Shown here: piece after piece, positions 31,471 to 39,114 of the stretch
How the letters are laid out: the number at the start of each line of letters is the position of its first letter
Numbering within the stretch: the stretch's first letter is position 1
Origin: Sphingomonadales bacterium UBA2369
GTDB lineage: Bacteria > Pseudomonadota > Alphaproteobacteria > Sphingomonadales > Sphingomonadaceae
Length of the DNA: 64,000 nt
Direction of reading: 5' to 3'
Assembly: GCA_002344055.1 (NCBI GenBank)
Contig: DDTH01000014.1
Location: 97,489-161,488 of the forward strand
Translations under genes and position numbers: made by a program
The notes under the pieces: model-generated
What the model was told of the DNA's origin: nothing
What the model saw: only the letters and a program-made list of their open reading frames with translations
Database searches by the model: none

Positions 31471-32201
31471 TCCTCCCCGCGCTCGCGGCGCATCGCGGCC
31501 AGCTGTGCCTTCACCCGCTCACGCACCTCCTCGATCGATGGTTGCGGCGGCGCGAAGCGGGAAGGGTCCCGCGCCGCGCCGCGCGCCTCCCGTGCCTCCA
31601 CCGCCCGGCGATGCTTCACCAGTTCCAGCGCCTGCCCGAAGTCCACCACCGCCTTGCCGCCCGGCCCCGTCGCGCCGGCCGAGCCTGGCACGGCCATCGC
31701 CTCGCTCGCCTGGTCGAGCAGCTCCGCCTCCAGCCGGTTTGTCGCCTCGGCCAGCGCCGCGCGGATCGCCGCGTCGAATCCGGGCGCGCCGCGGCGCTGC
31801 TTGCGGACGGTATCGGCGCAAAAGCCGGTCCGCGCCGCCACCGATTTCAGGCTCCCCGTCTCCGCCGCCACCGCTACCGCCCGCACCGAATCCTCGGGTT
31901 GCCACTGCCGCCGCCGTATGCGTTTCTTTTGCGTCACCCTGCGCCCCCGCTCGGCCACAAGCGACGCTCGCCCAACCGCCAGAGCCTCCGTCCAGTCCGC
32001 CGCAAACCCCTCATCGCGCTTCTTCACGCGATACAGAAAGTAAGGCGCCACCCCGGCGATCCCCGCCGCCGCCCGCACCTGCCCCACCTCCGCCAAAGCC
32101 CGCAAAAACCGTCCCCGCACACCGAACGCCAGTTCCTTATGCTTGCCTTTGCGCTCGCGCGCAGCCTTCCGCCCGCGCGTGCCACCACCGCCGCCCGCCA
32201 T
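31467..32201 (-). CDS. Terminase small-subunit-like DNA-binding protein
   Basis: About 244 residues from the ATG giving MAGGGGGTRGRKAA; the frame is open to 32246, which would add 15. Basic N-terminus, then two HTH-like regions (FLRALAEVGQVRAAAGIAGV..FLYRVKKRD and LKSVAARTGFCADTVRKQRR), and a C-terminal helix ending IEEVRERVKAQLAAMRRE. Its stop overlaps the terL start as ATGA, which supports the small-subunit role. I judge it by position and the HTH pattern, not by a recognised signature. Confidence 0.7.
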   Translation of the reverse strand: MAGGGGGTRGRKAARERKGKHKELAFGVRGRFLRALAEVGQVRAAAGIAGVAPYFLYRVKKRDEGFAADWTEALAVGRASLVAERGRRVTQKKRIRRRQWQPEDSVRAVAVAAETGSLKSVAARTGFCADTVRKQRRGAPGFDAAIRAALAEATNRLEAELLDQASEAMAVPGSAGATGPGGKAVVDFGQALELVKHRRAVEAREARGAARDPSRFAPPQPSIEEVRERVKAQLAAMRRERGEE

Positions 32202-32337
32202 CCCGCTCTCCCGAAACCGCCAAAAAGAAAGGGCCGGCGCGACCATGAAGGTCGCCCGGCCCGATTCACCCGCAGTTTGACAATATTTACCGAAACAGCG
32301 TCACGCTGTCAAGCAAAAATGTGCCAAATAGGATTCT

Positions 32338-32928
32338 CTATTTCGCCTCCGAAGCGGGTGCAGGCACTGGCGCGGGTGCCGGCTGCGGCCCTGGCACCTC
32401 GATCCGCGCCGGGCCTTCGATCGTGACCTTCGGTTCCGCCTCCAGTCCGGCCCATGCGAACCCGCCCAGCACGATCCACATGATCGCAACCGTGACGCAG
32501 ATGGTGCGCGGCGCGATCCGCCCCAGCCGCGAACCCGTGGAGTCGGAAAAGGGGCGGGGCAGAAATTCATGCTCGCGCGGCTCCCCGGCCGCATCCTGCC
32601 CGCTTTCTCCCTCCGCGTCGGTCGGCGGCGGCGTGAACTGCGCCACCCAGCATTTCTTCAAATAGCTCGACTGACGCTGCGCGGCATATACCCCGGCCAG
32701 AGTCGCGAGCGCGACGATCACCCCGGCGGCGGCCACGACCAGTTCCAGCGTCATGCGGTCGGGCGTGCTGAAGTCCGCGGTCGCGATCAGCGCGAAGCCG
32801 GCGATCATGAAGCCCTGGAAGGTCAAATTCCAGGTCATGCGGTTGGCGACCAGGCTCTGCTCGCGCCAGATCTGCTCGCCGATCGCGGTCGCGAGCGCGA
32901 GTTCCTGATTGAAGGTCAAGTTCGACAT
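32338..32928 (-). CDS. Membrane protein of unknown function
   Basis: 196 residues. An N-terminal helix (LALATAIGEQIWREQSLVANRMTW) precedes two adjacent membrane segments (about 37-56 and 63-85), a cytoplasmic stretch with QRQSSYLKKCW and an acidic/proline-rich part, a third membrane segment (about 142-162) and a proline/alanine-rich tail ending PAPASEAK. A strong gggggagcgc ribosome site supports the ATG. I do not recognise a family. It follows, on the same strand, an unrelated region, and about 135 bases separate it from terS. Confidence 0.65.
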   Translation of the reverse strand: MSNLTFNQELALATAIGEQIWREQSLVANRMTWNLTFQGFMIAGFALIATADFSTPDRMTLELVVAAAGVIVALATLAGVYAAQRQSSYLKKCWVAQFTPPPTDAEGESGQDAAGEPREHEFLPRPFSDSTGSRLGRIAPRTICVTVAIMWIVLGGFAWAGLEAEPKVTIEGPARIEVPGPQPAPAPVPAPASEAK

Positions 32929-33098
32929 GCGCTCCCCCCGGTGCGAATCCCGCGACCATAAGTCGCGAGCGCGAGAATAGCCGGGAGCCGCCAAAACGAA
33001 AGGCTCGTCCAGACCGGACAGCGTGTCTTTCCTTTGCCACGCCCGTGATCCGATGTCGGCCTTGTTCAGTGGCCCGGGCTGCGGCGGGCGAGCGGATG

Positions 33099-34784
33099 CT
33101 AGCCGGCCAATTCCGCCACGCGCGCGCGAACGCGCCGATGAACGTGAAAATGGTTGAGTTGCTCGACAAGCAACCGATTGAGTGTCGCGGCCCGCGCGTC
33201 GTCGGCCATCATGCTGTCCGCAAGCTCGGCAAATGTGAGGTAGCGGACCTCAACGGGAATCACGATTTCGCCGACCGTAACGGGAAACTGGGGCGGAAGG
33301 CCGGCCCCGAATGAGTGCGCGACGAACGCAACGGCGAAACTCCAGTCCGGCAGGGGTGCGATCGCTTCGAACTGGTCCACGCGCGCCGCCAGAACCTTTT
33401 GATAGGTATCGAAATGGTCGCGGACATACAGGTCCGTGAGATTGCCGCCGTGCGATTCATATCCGGTCGCGGCGGGCGGCGTGCTGTGCGGATCCATGAA
33501 TTCGACATCGCCCAATTTCTTCCGGAAGAAATTGGGTGCGAACACGGAATCGCCGACGCCGCGCCAGGCGCCCTGAGCGCCATGCTGGGTCATGGCGTAG
33601 CAATCGACCAGCCGCTGTTCGATCAGTCCTCCCGTCCTGCTGCCCTGTTCCGCGACCGCCTGGAGCAGTTGATCGGTATCCGCATTCGTCAGGTTCTCGA
33701 GCGGCTCAGGAAGACCGCCCGCATTCTGCTCGAGCGAAATTCTGAGATTGCGGTGCAGCAGGGCCAGGATGAAGCGCGCCAATTCGGCTTTCGGCAGGAC
33801 CGGCATCCGTTCCAGCAAAGCCAAGAGCGAAGCCAGCGCATTGGCGGCACGCAGGTGACCGGACCGGCCATCGGCCCACGCCTGGTCGAAGCGCAGCAGC
33901 GCCTTCGCGTTGTTCAGATAGGCGCTCTGGGCAACAACGATGCCCGCCTCATTATATCGCTGCGTGAGAAAATCGACATTCTGTCCGCGGGGTGAAAATT
34001 CATAGGCGTAGGTGACGGCGTGGTCGCTGAACGACAGGATCATCAATTGGTAGTGGAGGATGCAGATATAGGGTTCGTGGACATGGTCGATCAGCAGGGT
34101 ACGCAGGCTCGTTTCGACATCCGCATCGCAGCCGAGCGCCGCGGCAATGCGCGCGACATAGCCCGGCCCTTCATCCAGTTTCAGGTCTGAAAGCAGTTCC
34201 GGCTCCGCAGCGGCGTGCCTTTCGTAAACAGGCCTGATCGCGCCAGCCTTGATCGCCTGCGACGCCTTGACCTGATCCAGAACATATTTCACCGGCCGCC
34301 ACCGCATTTGATAGCGCGGATCCCTGGCGGCCAGAATCCGGCTGATCTCCGACGCCGACATGCGCTGCTCCAGCGCGAGCGCGATGATCAGCGGGGAAAA
34401 TGAGAGAAACTGGCGAGCCTCGTCGAAGCCCATGAGGTGATGGCTTTGCAACTTCTGCTGGATCTCGAAATATTTCGACGCCAGGTTTTTGCTGGTTGCG
34501 GCACGCGGGTCGTCATCGTGCAGGCGAGAGAACATGAACGTCGGTGGGACGCGCTCGGCTGAGTAGATGCTCTCCTCGACGATCGCTCCGAATTCCGGCG
34601 TCGGCTCCGCATTGGCCTGCCAAAAGCCAAGCTGGGCGCGCACCCATAGGGAGCGGTCCTCCTCGTCGATGTCGAGCGCTTCCAATCTGGCGAGGAAAAA
34701 GTCGAGAAATCGCTCTTCTTCGCTCTGATCGCAGGGAAGCAAAAGGCCCAGGATGGCAGCCCTCAACTCGCTATTCATTTTCAT
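33099..34784 (-). CDS. Candidate restriction endonuclease of an RM module, family unknown
   Basis: 561 residues, mainly helical by composition, without a signal peptide or membrane segment. I cannot identify a PD-(D/E)XK, HNH, PLD or GIY-YIG motif by eye. Candidate acidic/basic clusters include ELLSDLKLDEGPG (about 200) and DVEFMDPHSTPP (about 428). The assignment rests on context: its ATG overlaps the stop of a C-protein-like regulator by 14 bases, a C-box operator lies upstream, and an m5C methyltransferase is divergent. That is the standard C-R / M layout of controlled type II systems. It is longer than most type II enzymes, so a multi-domain or non-canonical effector is possible. Confidence 0.6.
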   Translation of the reverse strand: MKMNSELRAAILGLLLPCDQSEEERFLDFFLARLEALDIDEEDRSLWVRAQLGFWQANAEPTPEFGAIVEESIYSAERVPPTFMFSRLHDDDPRAATSKNLASKYFEIQQKLQSHHLMGFDEARQFLSFSPLIIALALEQRMSASEISRILAARDPRYQMRWRPVKYVLDQVKASQAIKAGAIRPVYERHAAAEPELLSDLKLDEGPGYVARIAAALGCDADVETSLRTLLIDHVHEPYICILHYQLMILSFSDHAVTYAYEFSPRGQNVDFLTQRYNEAGIVVAQSAYLNNAKALLRFDQAWADGRSGHLRAANALASLLALLERMPVLPKAELARFILALLHRNLRISLEQNAGGLPEPLENLTNADTDQLLQAVAEQGSRTGGLIEQRLVDCYAMTQHGAQGAWRGVGDSVFAPNFFRKKLGDVEFMDPHSTPPAATGYESHGGNLTDLYVRDHFDTYQKVLAARVDQFEAIAPLPDWSFAVAFVAHSFGAGLPPQFPVTVGEIVIPVEVRYLTFAELADSMMADDARAATLNRLLVEQLNHFHVHRRVRARVAELAG

Positions 34785-35010
34785 CTGCCTTCAGGAGGTC
34801 GCGGGCCTCCACCCCAAGCGCGCCGCCGAGCTGGGCCAGACTCGTCAGGGTCACGTTCCGCAGTCCGCGCTCGCAGCTGCTGACGTAGGTTCGATCGAGT
34901 CCGGCTCTTTCAGCCAAAGCCTCCTGGGAAAGACCGAGTTCGAGCCGGCGCGCCCGCAGGTTCGCCGCGAACACTTGCACAATCGTTCCTTCTGCCGCAC
35001 GTCCGCTCAC
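34771..35010 (-). CDS. Controller protein (C protein) of the RM module, XRE-type HTH
   Basis: 79 residues with an XRE HTH: VQVFAANLRARRLELGLSQEALAERAGLDRTYVSSCERGLRNV is the DNA-binding core, followed by LTSLAQLGGALGVEARDLL. Size and sequence match restriction-modification C proteins, which bind a C-box upstream of their own gene, first activating and then repressing C and R while limiting M. The predicted operator at 35032-35058 lies 22 bases before the start. The stop overlaps the start of the 561-residue gene, so C and R are co-translated. Confidence 0.88.
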   Translation of the reverse strand: MSGRAAEGTIVQVFAANLRARRLELGLSQEALAERAGLDRTYVSSCERGLRNVTLTSLAQLGGALGVEARDLLKADENE

Positions 35011-35031
35011 AACAGGGATTGAGCATGTTGA

Positions 35032-35058
35032 GATTTATAGGTCTACGGACTATGAGTC
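35032..35058 (-). promoter_or_regulatory. C-box operator of the RM module
   Basis: On the minus strand it reads GACTCATAGTC, then CGTA, then GACCTATAAATC: two palindromic half-operators with a short spacer. The arrangement and the GACTxATAGTC core match the C-protein operators described for Esp1396I and AhdI. It lies between the divergent C and M genes, and could control both. Confidence 0.85.
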
Positions 35059-35114
35059 TCTTGACCTCTTTGTGTATTTGATATGTTCTCATTTTGATCC
35101 ATGGGGTCGGTTTA

Positions 35115-36242
35115 ATGGTCCAGCTCACGGCGCCCGCTCTGACGGCAGTCTCCCTCTTCAGCGGGGCAGGAGGAATGGACGTTGGCGTGGAAGCGTCCGG
35201 CTTTCAGGTGCTGCTCGCAAATGATCTCGATCCGGATGCGTGCGCTACCTATCGCGCAAATCATGGCGCCCATATTGTGGAAGGCACGATCCGGGACATT
35301 CTACCGCTCGCTGGCCATCTCGCGGCAATCGACCTCGTGTTCGGCGGACCGCCGTGTCAGGGCTTTTCGGTGGCGGGGAAGATGGACCCGGATGACCCGC
35401 GAAGCCAGCTGATGATGTCCTTCTTTGATGTGGTCGATCGGGTCGCTCCAAAGGCTTTCATTTGCGAGAATGTGAAGGCGTTCGCGGAACTCGCTAAATG
35501 GGAGGACCTTCGCCGGCGTGTCATCGGCAGGGCGGAAAAGAACCATCTGGTCGTTATGGTCGTATTGACCGCGAGCGATTTTGGCGTGCCGCAGAATCGC
35601 GAGCGAATGTTTCTGATCGGAATTGATCGGGCGCGTTTTCCCGGTGGCCAGGAGGATTTTGAAGAACTGGTCGAACGCACCCTTGCGCGGAGCAAGGCGA
35701 AGCCGTGCACCTTGGGCGAAATCGTCCGGAAGCTCGGTCGTGCAGGAAGTCCGGAAAACGACCGCACCTGCTCTGCAAAGATCACGCACGCGTCCAACCC
35801 GATCATGCGGCGCTCGCCCTATGCCGGGATGCTGTTCAACGGGGCAGGGCGCCCGCTTTCCGCCAATGGGGTTGCATCGACCCTCCCTGCCTCCATGGGG
35901 GGCAACAAGACGCCGATCGTGGATGAAGAGGAGATTTTCGAAGGCAAGGCCTCTTACGTGGAGGCTTATCACCGCAAGTTGACCGCCGGACAGCCGGCAC
36001 GATCGGGCGATGCGCCGTCTAGGCTCAGGCGACTTACCGTTGATGAATGTCTGGCGATCCAGACATTTCCCGATGATTACGTTCTCATGGGGTCGAAAAG
36101 CGCCATGTACCGGCAGATCGGCAATGCGGTGCCCTGTCTTCTGGCTGAAGCCGTGGCGGGCGTCGCTGCGGAAGCGATAGGCTGTATTGAGTCCGCGGAA
36201 ACGGGCGAGTTCGGCGCAACTGCGTTGATGGCAGCGGAGTAA
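35115..36242 (+). CDS. DNA (cytosine-5) methyltransferase
   Basis: 375 residues with the ordered m5C motifs: I (VSLFSGAGGMDVG), IV with the catalytic cysteine in GGPPCQGFSVAG (about C81), VI (ICENV), VIII (FGVPQNRERMFLIG), IX (RLTVDECLAIQTFP) and X (YRQIGNAVP). The region between VIII and IX (about 190-300) is the target recognition domain; its sequence target is not readable by eye. It protects the host from the cognate nuclease encoded divergently. The ATG at 35115 starts seven codons after an in-frame TTG. Base composition is somewhat lower in G+C than the neighbouring ribosomal genes, consistent with acquisition. Confidence 0.95.
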   Translation: MVQLTAPALTAVSLFSGAGGMDVGVEASGFQVLLANDLDPDACATYRANHGAHIVEGTIRDILPLAGHLAAIDLVFGGPPCQGFSVAGKMDPDDPRSQLMMSFFDVVDRVAPKAFICENVKAFAELAKWEDLRRRVIGRAEKNHLVVMVVLTASDFGVPQNRERMFLIGIDRARFPGGQEDFEELVERTLARSKAKPCTLGEIVRKLGRAGSPENDRTCSAKITHASNPIMRRSPYAGMLFNGAGRPLSANGVASTLPASMGGNKTPIVDEEEIFEGKASYVEAYHRKLTAGQPARSGDAPSRLRRLTVDECLAIQTFPDDYVLMGSKSAMYRQIGNAVPCLLAEAVAGVAAEAIGCIESAETGEFGATALMAAE

Positions 36243-36266
36243 CGCCCGCAGGCCTTCGCTAACGAA

Positions 36267-36294
36267 AAGGGCCGCCCCTCCCGGGACGGCCCTT
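36267..36294. terminator. Bidirectional terminator between the methyltransferase and rpoA
   Basis: Stem aagggccg/cggccctt with a twelve-base GC-rich loop. On the minus strand it is followed by a TTTTCGTT run, so it mainly ends the rpoA transcript; on the plus strand the tail (cctgttt) is weaker but could also end the methyltransferase mRNA. Confidence 0.8.
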
Positions 36295-36316
36295 CCTGTT
36301 TCGATCGGCGAAAGCC

Positions 36317-37396
36317 TTAGCCGAGCAATTCCTGCTCCAGCTTCTTGGCCATTTCCTCGATATTCTCCGGCGGCCACCCAGGGATGTCCATCCCCAGCCG
36401 CAGGCCCATGCTCGCCAGCACTTCCTTGATCTCGTTCAAGGACTTGCGGCCGAAGTTCGGCGTGCGCAGCATCTCGGCCTCGGTCTTCTGGACCAGGTCG
36501 CCGATATAGATGATGTTGTCGTTCTTCAGGCAGTTGGCCGAACGCACCGACAGTTCCAGCTCGTCCACCTTCTTCAGGAGGTAACGGTTCAGCTGGTTGG
36601 CGTCCGCCTCGCTGTCCATGCCGCCCTGATAGGCGCCGCCGCCGATCATCGCGCCGCCCATCGGCTGCGCCGCGGCCATGCCGTCGTCGAAGTGGACGAA
36701 CAGCTGCAGCTGGTCCTGCAGGATGCGCGCCGCATAGGCGATCGCGTCCTCGGGGCTCACCGTGCCGTCCGTCTCGACGGTGATGGTCAGCTTGTCATAG
36801 TCCAGCTCCTGGCCGACGCGGGTATTCTCCACCTTGTAGCTGACCTGGCGGACCGGGCTGTACAAAGCGTCCACCGGGATCAGCCCGATCGGCGCATCGA
36901 CCGGGCGGTTCGCGGCCGCGGCGACATAGCCCTTGCCGGCCTCGGCGGTCAGTTCCATGTTCAGCGTCGCGCCATCGTCCAGGTGGCAGATGACCAAGTT
37001 CGGGTTCATCACCTCGATGTCGCCGGTCGCGGCGATCTGGCCGGCGGTGACTTCGGCCGGGCCGGTGGCGGAAAGCTGCAGGCGCTTGGAGCCTTCGCCT
37101 TCCATCTTCAGCGCGACCTGCTTCACGTTCAGGACGATGTCGGTCACATCCTCGCGCACGCCGGCGAGCGAGGAGAATTCATGCAGCACGCCCTCGATCT
37201 TGATCGAGGTGACGGCCGCGCCCTGCAGCGACGAGAGCAGAACCCGGCGCAGCGAGTTGCCCAGGGTCAGGCCGAAGCCGCGCTCCAGCGGCTCGGCCAC
37301 GAAGGTCGCCTTGCGCCGGCTGTCGCCGCCGCCGACCTTCTTCTCGAGCGCGTTGGGCTTCTTCATTTCCTGCCAGTTCTTTGCGTTGACGGCCAT
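36317..37396 (-). CDS. rpoA: RNA polymerase subunit alpha
   Basis: 359 residues: N-terminal assembly domain (TFVAEPLERGFGLTLGNSLRRVLLSSLQGAAVTSIKI, dimerisation) and C-terminal domain with SVRSANCLKNDNIIYIGDLVQKTEAEML, which binds UP elements. The length is usual for alphaproteobacteria. It follows rpsK by 122 bases and is followed by a terminator; rplQ, normally next, is absent here. Confidence 0.98.
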   Translation of the reverse strand: MAVNAKNWQEMKKPNALEKKVGGGDSRRKATFVAEPLERGFGLTLGNSLRRVLLSSLQGAAVTSIKIEGVLHEFSSLAGVREDVTDIVLNVKQVALKMEGEGSKRLQLSATGPAEVTAGQIAATGDIEVMNPNLVICHLDDGATLNMELTAEAGKGYVAAAANRPVDAPIGLIPVDALYSPVRQVSYKVENTRVGQELDYDKLTITVETDGTVSPEDAIAYAARILQDQLQLFVHFDDGMAAAQPMGGAMIGGGAYQGGMDSEADANQLNRYLLKKVDELELSVRSANCLKNDNIIYIGDLVQKTEAEMLRTPNFGRKSLNEIKEVLASMGLRLGMDIPGWPPENIEEMAKKLEQELLG

Positions 37397-37518
37397 GTGG
37401 TTCCTCTGGCGGTTGGGGAAGCGCGTCCGCTTCCCGAATTTGAAACTCTAACTCGACTTCACCCGGCCGGGCCTGTGGCCGGCAACGGGGGTGGGGACGC
37501 CTCGGCGCCCCCGGACAC

Positions 37519-37908
37519 TCAGACCCGGCGCCGCTTGGACGGGCGCACGCCATTGTGCGGGATCGGCGTCACGTCGCGGATCGACGTGATGGTGAAGCCG
37601 ACGGCCTGGAGGGCGCGAAGGGCGCTCTCGCGGCCCGAACCCGGACCCTTCACTTCGACCTCGAGCGTGCGCACGCCATGTTCGGCGGCCTTCTTGCCCG
37701 CATCCTCGGCCGCGACCTGGGCCGCATAAGGGGTCGATTTGCGCGAGCCCTTGAAGCCCATCATGCCGGCGCTGGACCAGGCGATCGCATTGCCCTGCGC
37801 GTCGGTGATGGTGATCATGGTGTTGTTGAAGCTGGCGTTCACGTGGGCGACGCCGGCGGTGATGTTCTTGCGCTCGCGGCGGCGAAGGCGCTGGGGGGCT
37901 TGTGCCAT
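37519..37908 (-). CDS. rpsK: 30S ribosomal protein S11
   Basis: 129 residues ending HNGVRPSKRRRV, the standard S11 C-terminus, with GVAHVNASFNNTMITITDAQGN near the start. Part of the 30S platform near the decoding site. It lies between rpsM and rpoA, as usual. Confidence 0.98.
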   Translation of the reverse strand: MAQAPQRLRRRERKNITAGVAHVNASFNNTMITITDAQGNAIAWSSAGMMGFKGSRKSTPYAAQVAAEDAGKKAAEHGVRTLEVEVKGPGSGRESALRALQAVGFTITSIRDVTPIPHNGVRPSKRRRV

Positions 37909-37970
37909 GTTCGTACTAAATCCCTAAATTCCGCTGCCGCTCATTCTGACGAGCGGCTGATCTGAAGAAG

Positions 37971-38010
37971 CTCCCCTCCACGCCTTCGTGGAGGGGCCGG
38001 GGGTGGCCCT
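37971..38010. repeat. Half-copy of family A repeat between rpsM and rpsK
   Basis: ctcccctccacgccttcgtggaggggccgggggtggccct; contains the cccctccacg/cgtggagggg hairpin and the gggggtggc arm. It occupies about 40 of the 104 bases between two ribosomal protein genes of one operon. Confidence 0.85.
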
Positions 38011-38012
38011 TG

Positions 38013-38381
38013 TTACTTCTTCTTGCCGGCGATCGGCTTGGCCTTGCCCTTGCGGGTGCGCGCATTGGTGTGCGTGCGCTGGCCGCGAACGGGGAGGCCC
38101 CGGCGGTGACGAAGGCCGCGATAGCAGGCCAGGTCCATCAGCCGCTTGATGTTCATCGCCACTTCGCGGCGCAGGTCGCCCTCGACCAGATAGTCGGCGT
38201 CGATCGTCTCGCGGATCTGCAGGACTTCCTGGTCCGTCAGGTCCTGGACGCGGCGCTCCGCCGGGATGCCCAGCTTCGCCGTGATCTGCTTGGCCTTCGC
38301 CGGGCCGATGCCATGAATATATTGAAGCGCGATCACCACGCGCTTCGCGGTGGGAATATTTACACCCGCAATACGTGCCAT
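38013..38381 (-). CDS. rpsM: 30S ribosomal protein S13
   Basis: 122 residues starting MARIAGVNIPTAKRVVIAL, with GLRHRRGLPVRGQRTHTNARTRKG at the end, both S13 hallmarks. It binds 16S rRNA at the head of the 30S subunit and contacts the P-site tRNA. The ATG chosen gives the conserved N-terminus; the frame extends eight codons upstream. The 260 bases between this start and 38643 hold no gene that I can see; they probably carry a promoter. Confidence 0.98.
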   Translation of the reverse strand: MARIAGVNIPTAKRVVIALQYIHGIGPAKAKQITAKLGIPAERRVQDLTDQEVLQIRETIDADYLVEGDLRREVAMNIKRLMDLACYRGLRHRRGLPVRGQRTHTNARTRKGKAKPIAGKKK

Positions 38382-38643
38382 ACCGATTATTTCTCCTAGC
38401 TCCACAGGGACGCTGGCTGTTCGTCCCCATCTCGTCGCGTTCGTCCCAAATCAAACGGACAAAACCGGCGCGCGCGCAAGGGCACGCCGCCGGGTGGCCG
38501 GTTAACGGGATGGCGGGCAGATAGGAGGCGGGACGGACGGTGTCAACTGCGGAGCGTGAGTTCCGTCTCGAGGTATGTCTGACCCTATCGACACCAGGAA
38601 TTCGCCATCTCCAACATTCCGGATGGTGAAGGAAGCACAAAGA

Positions 38644-39114
38644 ATGACAAAGTCGCTTTTCATGTGCGTCGTGCTTGGCGCTTGCCTGTCGACCGCGTGC
38701 TCGGTTCCGCAGCAAGCCGTTTCCAACACGGGTGCTGCCAATGAATCAGTGTCAATCCATGAAGGTGGCGAAGCGAAGGCGCCTAACAGCCCGCCTCCTT
38801 CCGGCGGCATGGTAATTCTGCGGGCAAACGCAGACGGTGCGCGCACGGAATTGCGTGTGGGGCAGGAATTCGGTATCTCGCTCAGCGAGCATCCGTCCGT
38901 CGGCTACACGTCCGAGATCGTCGGCCTGCCGCCGCAGGTGCGCGCGGTCGGCCGGACGTCCACCGTCCCGCGCGACGTCGCGCCGGGCGGCGATTCCGGG
39001 ACCACGACCTTCCGGTTTGCGGCACTAAGTCCCGGCGCCGTCACCGTGCGCGTGATCAACAGGTTTCGTGGCGATCCGATTGGAGAGGATACCTACCATA
39101 TCGTTATCCGCTAG
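38644..39114 (+). CDS. Lipoprotein with chagasin-like (I42) protease-inhibitor domain
   Basis: 156 residues. A lipoprotein signal ends in LSTAC, so the mature protein starts CSVPQQ and is membrane-anchored. The C-terminal ~85 residues fit the I42 fold: LRVGQEFGISLSEHPSVGYTSE (equivalent to the N-P-T-T-G-Y loop), GGDSGTTTFRFAALSPG and TVRVINRFRGDP in place of the RPW loop. Chagasin-like proteins inhibit papain-type cysteine proteases; the altered loops make activity uncertain. gaagga precedes the ATG by about ten bases. The 3' end overlaps the convergent regulator gene by 11 bases. Confidence 0.78.
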   Translation: MTKSLFMCVVLGACLSTACSVPQQAVSNTGAANESVSIHEGGEAKAPNSPPPSGGMVILRANADGARTELRVGQEFGISLSEHPSVGYTSEIVGLPPQVRAVGRTSTVPRDVAPGGDSGTTTFRFAALSPGAVTVRVINRFRGDPIGEDTYHIVIR

